64,000 bases of DNA from Malania oleifera (lineage: Eukaryota > Streptophyta > Magnoliopsida > Santalales > Ximeniaceae), in NCBI RefSeq assembly GCF_029873635.1, contig NC_080422.1, positions 7,409,764-7,473,763 on the forward strand. The letters run 5' to 3'. Of the stretch, positions 56,741-64,000 are shown piece after piece. The notes under the pieces were generated by a model. That model did not search any database. It saw only the letters and a list, made by a program, of their open reading frames with translations, and had not been told where the DNA came from. Made by a program: the position numbers and the translations under genes. The first letter of the stretch is position 1; each line of letters starts with the position of its first letter.

Positions 56741-57638
56741 ATGCTATAATATCATGTATTATATGTTATCAGAACTCGGATGTTAGTTTAGTTCAGTTCA
56801 AGAGCACGGTACAATAGCTTATAGATCAGATATCTATGATCAGATTGGTGTTAACCACCCAACGAGGGGGTGGGAGATGGATAGTCGATGCGGCTTTCAC
56901 TAGAGTGTGGACGTCCACCTGGCAGTCCGGACTAGGGTGTGGCGGGCCCATCATACTTACAGACATTTTAGACTTGGCAGTGGTTGGCCAGCCATTGTCA
57001 GGTCCTGCCTTTGGACTACACAACCCATCATGGGGGGTAATATATGACATCAGCTAACTATTCATCCTGGATATGTTTTCAGTATTATCAGTTATAACAG
57101 ACGTTTTTATGAACGATATGATTTATCAGAAAATATGAAAGTATATGATTATTCCACCATGTTATGATGTATGTTTTTTTTTTTAGATATATGAAATGTA
57201 CTGAGTATGTATAACTGCAATAAATATTCATTTTGCCACACATCTATATTTAGTTTATTTTTCCTTATTGAGAAGTATTTCACCCCCGAACATTAAATGA
57301 TTTTCAGGAAACTTAGAGATACTGGCGGGGCAAGGCCGCCATTAAGTGAGTTGAGCTTCCTTACTAGAAGGGTAAGCGTTGATCTAGGATCAGGAGATTT
57401 TTGTTGTATGATCCTAGGGTTATTTTGATATTTTGGAGATTGTATATAAACACAGTATTATGGATCTATAGTAGACTCTAGTATTATGTATATTATGGTT
57501 TGAGAATGTGATTTATATTTACTGCTACGTAGGTTTCCGCTATGAATGGCAGGTGTCCTTGTTACCCAAGGGTTTGGGTTGACTATTTTATTTACTATGT
57601 TTCATTTTATATTAAGATTTTGAGGACGTTACATTCTC

Positions 57639-57868
57639 AATATACTTACCATGTGACAACCACAACTTCTTCTGTTGTTTGTCCCTCCTAATTTCCATGA
57701 CAAGGATCTTTTTAACTACACCAAGATCCTTCATCTCAAACTCATCATGTAACCTTGCTTTCAACACATTCAACTCATCAATATTGTTAGAGGCAATCAA
57801 CATGTCATCCACATATAGCATAAGGATCACATATACACCACTGTTAAGCAATCTGAAGTAAACACAAT
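57639..57868 (-). pseudogene. Copia RT fragment between two insertions
   Basis: [18 protein letters not shown], with the YVDD catalytic motif intact, then DEFEMKDLGVVKKILVMEI. Continues at 55365 once the solo LTR is removed. Confidence 0.85.
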
Positions 57869-59973
57869 TGTAATAACTCAAGAAATTAATCAGGGCTTTG
57901 TCGACGAACACAGAGGTTTCGTCAACAAAGGTTCATGAGGGTCTCGTCGACGAAGACACACCTCGTCGAGGAGAAGATACCAAGAGAGGGTTTGTGGTAG
58001 TCTGAAACTTGTCGACGAGGGGTGCAGGTTCGTCGTCGAACTTTCTATAGGACTCGTCGATGAGATGACGTGTCTCATCGACGAATCCATGGCTATAGAT
58101 AACTAAAACCCAGATTTTTGACTAAAATTCAGTGCAGAAATATCTCTCTCTCTCTCTCTCTCTTAAACGTTCCCTTCCCCTTCTCTTTTTGATCTTGGCT
58201 CAGTTTCTCGCCAAATTGAATATCTGAGGCCATCACGACGCTCCTGGTGAAGTTCTCCGCAAGTCTGCTGGACCTAATCATTGGTGGAAGTGATTTGAAT
58301 TTCATCCCAATCTCAGGGTAAGGTATTTTATCTAATATTAGTCTTTCCCACAGTTATAAGAAATGTAGTATGCAAAGAAATACTGATGTTTGGTTATGGG
58401 GGATGTTGTTTCCAGGGTGTTGAGTGAGGAATCCTGCGAGTATAAAGCCAGGATACAGTAGAGACTTTTCAGAATCTAGGTAAGGGAAATATGCTATGCT
58501 AGAATTTTTAATATGTATAATAGAAGACTATGAATGTATATTTACGAGCATGTAGATCAGATTATTTTTCCATAATATCATGATTATTATTTTTTACAGT
58601 GAAATTACAGAAATAGATCATGAGATTTCAATTATATAGTTGTGTGGCCTGAGTTTATTATAGTTTACCATGATTGATTATGCAACTTTACAGATATTTA
58701 GTTATATAGATTATTAGCAGAAAATGAGACTTGTAGTATTTCTCAGAATAACATGATTTCTGAACCATAACACTCAGACAGATATTACAGATATTATGAA
58801 CATATATTACAGATAGTTCAGATATTACAGATAGACATTATAGATATTACAGACAGAAATTACAGATATTACAGATAGACATTACAGATATTATAGATAG
58901 AAATTACAGATATTATAGACAAAAATTACAGAGATTTCAGATTTATAGTGTTATGGTTGTTTTTGAAATCATGTTAAAAGCAACAAGATAAATATATATT
59001 TATATATGTATACAATATTACACGATATCAGATCCCTATGGAAATTACAGATAGATATATACAACAGAGCATGGTACCGTTGCTATTACAGAATAGAGTG
59101 CAACCACATAACTTAGATAGTATGTGGATTCCGTCTAATCGTACCAGGAGAGATCACAATCTCCCCAACGAGCTGGGTTGAGGTGGCTGGTTAGACGAGG
59201 ATAGACAGGGAGATTACCCGGAGAGATTGTAGTGGGCTAGATTGGCAGATGATAGAGACAGTTTGACTTGCCTAGTGTCCAACCAGAGTAAGTCCAGCCT
59301 ATGGGCCGCACAACCCTATCATGAGGGGTTATATCATGATATATACAAAATGCCAGGGTACAACAGTAGTTCCTATGTACAGATATTTCACATAGCAGCA
59401 TTTTATATTATCTTATTAGTAGTATGTACAGATAGCAAACTCAGAAATACAGTTGTACTTTAAATTACATTACATATATATTCTGTACAGTTTATTAGCT
59501 TTCTCATATTACAGTATCAGTATTAATTCAGTATTTTAAATGTGTAACTCAGCCGCCACACACTAGTAATAGCATATTTCCTCTTACTGAGCGTTGTCTC
59601 ATCCCAGTGACTTACTATTTTTTAAGAGATCTGGCTAGGCGAGCAGATCAGGCTCATGGGTAGAGGTTGTCTTGTGTTGCCCTTACTGGAAGGGTAGGTG
59701 TATTTTTGGTGCCAGTGATTTGGGATAGATCCCAAGGTTTCGATATGGTCACTTGGTATTTTTGTGTTGCAAATATACTTCAGAATATTATAGTTTTCTG
59801 GTATTGTATATATGACAGTTTACAGTTTCTTGTTACCGCTGCTTAGGTGTGCATGACATATAGGATTTCCCTAGTGCTCCTTTGAGCCTGAGGTATTTTC
59901 AGTAGTGTTTCAGACAGATGATATTTATGATATACAGAAAAAAAAAATGTTAAATAAATAGCAGGTCATTATA
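57869..59973 (+). repeat. 5' LTR of the right-hand gypsy
   Basis: 2105 bp, TGTAATAACT to GGTCATTATA (terminal CA changed to TA). TCGTCGACGA array at 57895-58090, TATA-like GCTATAGATA near 58093, short ATTACAGAT repeats at 58760-58945, conserved block near 59270-59335 (ATGGGCCGCACAACCC). Confidence 0.88.
58760..58945. repeat. ATTACAGATA-unit tandem repeat
   Basis: About a dozen imperfect repeats of ATTACAGATATTACAGATAG-type text of 10-24 bases in the R/U5 part of the LTR; not seen in the sister LTRs. Confidence 0.8.
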
Positions 59974-59976
59974 GTT

Positions 59977-59989
59977 TGGTATCAGAGCC
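59977..59989 (+). other. Primer-binding site of the right-hand gypsy
   Basis: TGGTATCAGAGCC three bases after the LTR. Confidence 0.9.
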
Positions 59990-60280
59990 TAGGTTGCTAG
60001 GTTCTGTAGACTCTAGAATGCACCAGGTGGAAAAGAATTTGAAGTTTTGTTCTATGGTCTAAATACAAGATTTTCGTGGTGGTTTCTATGTTTTTCCTGG
60101 GATAACGATTTTAGGAAAATCATAATAAACTATTGACGAGTCATGTGTTTGGGTTACAGGATTGGATTTTGGGGTAAGAATAGGGGAGTTGTTAATAGAG
60201 AAAATGGAGTTTGAGTTGAATGAATAGATTAGATCTATGCGAGAATAGGATTTTGAAACGATGTTCTATGAATTTTCAAG

Positions 60281-61640
60281 ATGGATCTAGGGAGCAGTGG
60301 TACAAATACAGGAGGTAACAGACCAGGACCCTCCAGTGTGGGAGGTGGAGATACAGATGCAGTATTACGCAGTGTCACTCAGAAGGTGATAGCTGAGATG
60401 GCTAGGAGCGGAGGAGAGCATGGCTGTATGATCGAGCAGTTTATGTGGATGAAGCCTCCTTCTTTTTCTGGAGCACCTGACCCGATTATAGCTGAGAATT
60501 GGGTTCAGGATGTTGAAGAGATTTTAGTAGTGCTGGCATGTATAGACAAGTAGAAAGTGGCATTTACATCGTTTAAATTGACGAGAGAGGCAAAGCGGAG
60601 GAGATCAGCGTGGTTGATTGAGGAGTAGAGGCCAGATCCAATGCCAGTATCATGGAATCGGTTCAAGGAATTATTCTTTGAGCGATATTTCCCTACTATC
60701 GTTCGAAGCGCGAAGGTAGTAGAATTCTTGAATTTGGCTCAAGGGCTGATGACAGTGTCTCAGTATGCTGTACGATTTATCGAATTGTCCGTTTTGCCCC
60801 ATACTTAGCAACGGATGAAGAAAAGAAAGCAAGAAAGTTTGAAGAAGGCTTGAGGCGGAATTTATTTAAGCAAGTCATTGGCGTTCGGGCTCAGACATTC
60901 GTGGAGGTAGTGGATAGAGCTGCTATTATTGAGAGTGGAATGTAGAGAGGTGTTGTAGCTCAGAATCAGAGGAAGAGGTCCACGACTCAGGATCTACAGG
61001 CAAGTTCCAGCCAAGGGCCATGGAGAGGAGATCGATATGGAGGTAGTCAAGGATGGATGACGGGCTGCAGTGGTCCTCAGAGTGGATGGGCTGTTCCTAC
61101 CTGTCCTAGATGTGGTCGTAGACATCAGGTAAATGTAGGATGGGAGAGGACGTCTGCTACCAATACGGGAGACCCAGGCACAGATCTTGGTCGTGTTAGG
61201 GATTGCCAGCTTAGGCACCAGCTCCCAGACTAGATCAGGGTGGTTATCAGGCGCGCCGTGGAGGCCACCAGAGGAATACTGCACCAGCGAGAGTGTACAC
61301 GTTGACGTCGAGTGACGCTGATGCAGCTGGAGACGTGGTTACAGATTCCCTTACTGCTTTCTCATATAAAACTGTTGTTTTATTTGATATAGGTGCCACC
61401 CACTCTTTTATTTCATCGGTATATGAAAAATTAATGGGGTATGAGGCATAGTTGTTGGATATTGGGTTAGCTGTAGCTACGCTAACTGGAATAGTAGTGA
61501 GATGTACGAGGGTACTCAGGGACTTTCCAATGACTATTCAAGGAAAGATATTACCAATTGATTTGGTGATATTAGATATACAAGGGTTTGATATAATTCT
61601 GAGTATGGATTAGTTGGCAGTTAATCATGCTAGTATTGAC
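60281..61640 (+). pseudogene. Gypsy gag-protease, broken
   Basis: ATG 60281, MDLGSSGTNTGGNRPGPSSV; gag core PSFSGAPDPIIAENWVQDV, then a stop at about 60551 and further breaks. The zinc knuckle is degenerate (CYQYGRPRHRS near 61157). The protease fragment reads FDIGATHSF near 61384, with Ser of the DSG changed. Confidence 0.85.
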
Positions 61641-64000
61641 TGTCATTTGAAAGAAGTGATTTTCAAACCTCCGGGTGAGCCAGAATACATATTTCTTGGT
61701 TCACGTGTTCGTTCTTCACCACAGCTTGCGTCAGCTATTTAGGTGAGGAAATTGATTCAAGAAGGTTGCCAAGGATTTGTCACCTATGTAAAAGAATTGC
61801 CACAAGAAGAATTGAAACAAATTGATATCCCTGTGGTCAGAGAATTTTCAAACGTATTTCCAGAAGAATTACCTAGCTTGCCACTAGACCGTGAAGTTGA
61901 GTTTACTGTGGATCTTCTATCGGGGTCAGCACTAGTATCTAAAACTCCTTATTGAATGGCCCCAGTCAAGTTAAAAGAATTAAAAGATCAATTGCAAGAA
62001 TTGCTAGATAAAGGCTTTATCAAGCCCAGAGTGTCACCCTGGAGAGCAACAGTTTTATTTGTGAAAAAAAAAAGATGGGACCATAAGGATGTGTATAGAT
62101 TACAGGGAGATAAATAAACTGACAATTAAGAATAAATACCCTCTTCCTAGGATCGACGACTTATTTGACCAGCTCCAGGGGACCCAGGTCTAATCTAAAA
62201 TCGACCTGCGGTCAGGTTATCATTAGGTGAGAGGGAGGGCAGAAGACGTCTCAAAAATGGCATTTTGAACGAGATATGGGCATTACGAGTTCTTAGTAAT
62301 GCCATTTGGGTTGACTAACGCACTAGCGATATTCATGGATTTAATGAACCAAGTGTTCCATCAGTATTTGGATCAGTTTGTAGTAGTATTTATTGATGAT
62401 ATATTGGTCAACTCGAGGACTTTTGAGGAGTACGAGCATCATTTGAGGCTAGTATTGCAAACATTGAGAGAGAGAAAGTTATATGTAAAGTTTAAGAAAT
62501 GGGAATTCTGGCTGAGGCAGGTTTCTTTTCTCGGCCATGTGATCTCTAAGGCAGGTGTACCTGTTTACCCAAGTAAGATAAAGGCAGTGATAAATTGGGT
62601 AAGGCATGGAAATGTTCAAGAGGTTAGGAGTTTTCTGGGTTTAGTAGGTTATTATCAACACTTTAGGGACGGTTTCTCTAGTTTATCCGGTTCGTTGATG
62701 CGACTTACGAGGAAAAATGTGAGATTTGAATGGACGGATGACTGTGAGTAGAGCTTTCAGGAATTGAAATAGAGGTTGGTTACTGCCCCAGTGTTGGTTA
62801 TCCCATGAGGGGAGGACAAGTTTGTGATATACAATGATGCGTCCCTAAAGGGACTTGGGTGCATATTGATGCAACACGGTAGGGTCATTGCATATGCTTC
62901 TTAACAACTTAAAGAATATGAAAAGAATTATCCTGTGTATGATTTGGAGTTAGCTGTAGTGGTGTACGCTCTTGAGATTTGGAGGCATTATCCGTATGGT
63001 GGAAAGTGCGAAATCTTCACGGATCACAAAAGTTTGAAGTATTTCTTTACCCAGAAAGAACTGAACATGAGGCAAAGAAGGTGGCTAGAACTTATTAAAT
63101 ACTATGATTGCACTATTAGTTACCACCCAAGGAAAGCGAATGTGGTAGTAGATGCTCTGAGCAGGAAATCAGTGGAACCAATACTAGCAGTCATAGAGAT
63201 TTAGCACCCGATCATGATGGATTTGAAGAGACTTAGCATAGAATTAGTAGAAGATAATCCTCAGACATTTTTTGCCAGCCTGGTGGTACAACCTACACTA
63301 TATGAGAAAATTAAGGCAGCTCAGGGTGATGACATAGAATTGGCAGAGGTAATGGCTAGAGTGCGGGATGGTCAGGGAGAGGAGTTCAGTATCTCTGATA
63401 ACGGAGCTTTGAGATTTGGCACCAAATTGTGTGTATCGGAAGATGAAGATATTAGAAGAACGATTTTGGAGGAAGCTCATAGATCACTATACACAGTCCA
63501 TCTTGGTAGTACTAAAATGTATAGGGATATGCGAGAGTATTTCTGGTGGAGTAGAATGAAAAGGGAAATAACTGAACTTGTACAGCAATGTTTGATGTGC
63601 TAGTAGGTTAAGGCTAAGCACGAGAGACCAGCAGGACAGTTGCAGCCACTGTTCATCCTAGAGTGGAAATGGGATCACGTCTCTATAGATTTCATTACTG
63701 GGTTACCACCAGTGCGACAGGGGTTGAATTTAATTTGGGTGACTGTTGATCGTCTGACGAAGACTGCACATTTCATCCTGATTAAAGTCGGCTATTCCAT
63801 GGATAGACTGGCAAAAATACATGTACATGAGATAGTTCGCGTCCATGGTGTACCAGTATCTAGTCTCAGACTGGGATCCTCGGTTTACTTCACGATTCTG
63901 GAAAAGTTTTCAAGAGGCTATGGGTACGCAGTTAGCATTCAGCACCCCTTTCTATCCCCAGACATATGGTCAGACTAAGAGGATGATCCAGACATTAGAA
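61641..64000 (+). pseudogene. Gypsy pol, broken, cut by window edge
   Basis: Linker at 61743-61955 (REFSNVFPEELPSLPLDREV), RT with [20 protein letters not shown] and [11 protein letters not shown] (62299-62430), RNase H ([30 protein letters not shown], 62935-63204), then the integrase finger and core start (HLGSTKMYRDMREYFWWSRM, WVTVDRLTKTAHF). Stops at about 61953, 62193, 62266, 62748 and 63201, with frameshifts near 62070 and in the last 150 bases. Confidence 0.88.

Larger units (their letters stand above)
55366..57633 (+). mobile_element. Gypsy solo LTR in copia pol
   Basis: TGTAATGACC to GGACGTTACA, 2268 bp, with perfect duplication TTCTC at 55361-55365 and 57634-57638. Has the TCGTCGACGA array (55445-55690), the GGCGTGAGGCCG tandem array (56440-56740) and the conserved block near 56985-57060. 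It combines the U3 array of the 25254 family with the internal array of the 8354 family. Confidence 0.9.
54087..57868 (-). mobile_element. Copia element, 3' LTR and part of pol, interrupted twice
   Basis: The 3' LTR (54087-54499, ends TGTTAA/TTAACA) is preceded in element order by polypurine tract AAGGTGGAGATT (complement at 54500-54512), RNase H and RT (55365-54573), then the solo LTR at 55366-57633, then more RT (57868-57639). The rest is displaced by the gypsy starting 57869. Confidence 0.88.
57869..64000 (+). mobile_element. Ty3/gypsy chromovirus, 3' end beyond window
   Basis: 5' LTR (57869-59973), PBS, gag, protease, RT, RNase H and the start of integrase, all on the plus strand and cut by the window edge. 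Many stops, so inactive. It sits in the copia RT; the expected duplication on the left is ACAAT (57864-57868). Confidence 0.9.

Overview
This is a stretch of plant nuclear DNA, almost certainly from a eudicot with a transposon-rich genome. The evidence is Ty1/copia and Ty3/gypsy LTR retrotransposons primed by plant initiator-methionine tRNA (PBS matching TGGTATCAGAGCC), chromodomain-type gypsy integrases, AT-rich spacers with (TA)n runs, and one 11-exon plant ABCC-type transporter gene. I see no rRNA, tRNA, CRISPR array or bacterial-style operon. The species cannot be named from the sequence alone.

Region 1-37924 is nothing but nested retrotransposons, and target-site duplications (TSDs) let the stack be dissected. 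A copia element on the minus strand (3511-25248) is split inside its integrase by a solo copia LTR (6705-21138, TSD ATTAC). That LTR is split by a gypsy solo LTR (7191-19193, TSD CAAAA), which in turn is split by a young, nearly complete gypsy element (8354-18365, TSD CATAA). A second minus-strand gypsy (1-3510, cut by the window edge) abuts the copia on the left. A decayed but complete gypsy (25254-34267, TSD AATGA) sits exactly at its right end. All of this lies inside an older copia relic (34268-37924), which also holds a 2.5-kb gypsy-like solo LTR (34946-37450, TSD AGGTT).

Region 37925-54086 is the genic island: about 3.3 kb of AT-rich upstream DNA, then an apparently intact gene for an ABC transporter of subfamily C (ABCC10/MRP14-like, 1482 codons predicted from 11 exons, 41229-53222). 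Intron 1 holds a 481-bp copia solo LTR (TSD TAAGC). Intron 6 is 5.8 kb because it holds an antisense copia element, itself hit by a 441-bp solo LTR. Intron 5 appears to be a GC-AG intron. None of the insertions breaks the coding frame.

Region 54087-64000 returns to nested elements: a minus-strand copia broken by a gypsy solo LTR (55366-57633, TSD TTCTC) and by a plus-strand gypsy (57869 to beyond the window end).

The most unusual signal is in the LTR promoters. Copia and gypsy families that are otherwise unalike carry arrays built on the same palindrome, TCGTCGACGA, just upstream of the TATA box. Another copia LTR has an array of a different palindrome, GTTCAGACGTCTGAAC, in the same place. 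Further shared blocks (a pseudo-palindromic block in all gypsy LTRs, a bipartite block in most copia LTRs, and GGCCTCGCGCC tandem arrays) suggest that LTR regulatory modules here are shared or convergent across families.
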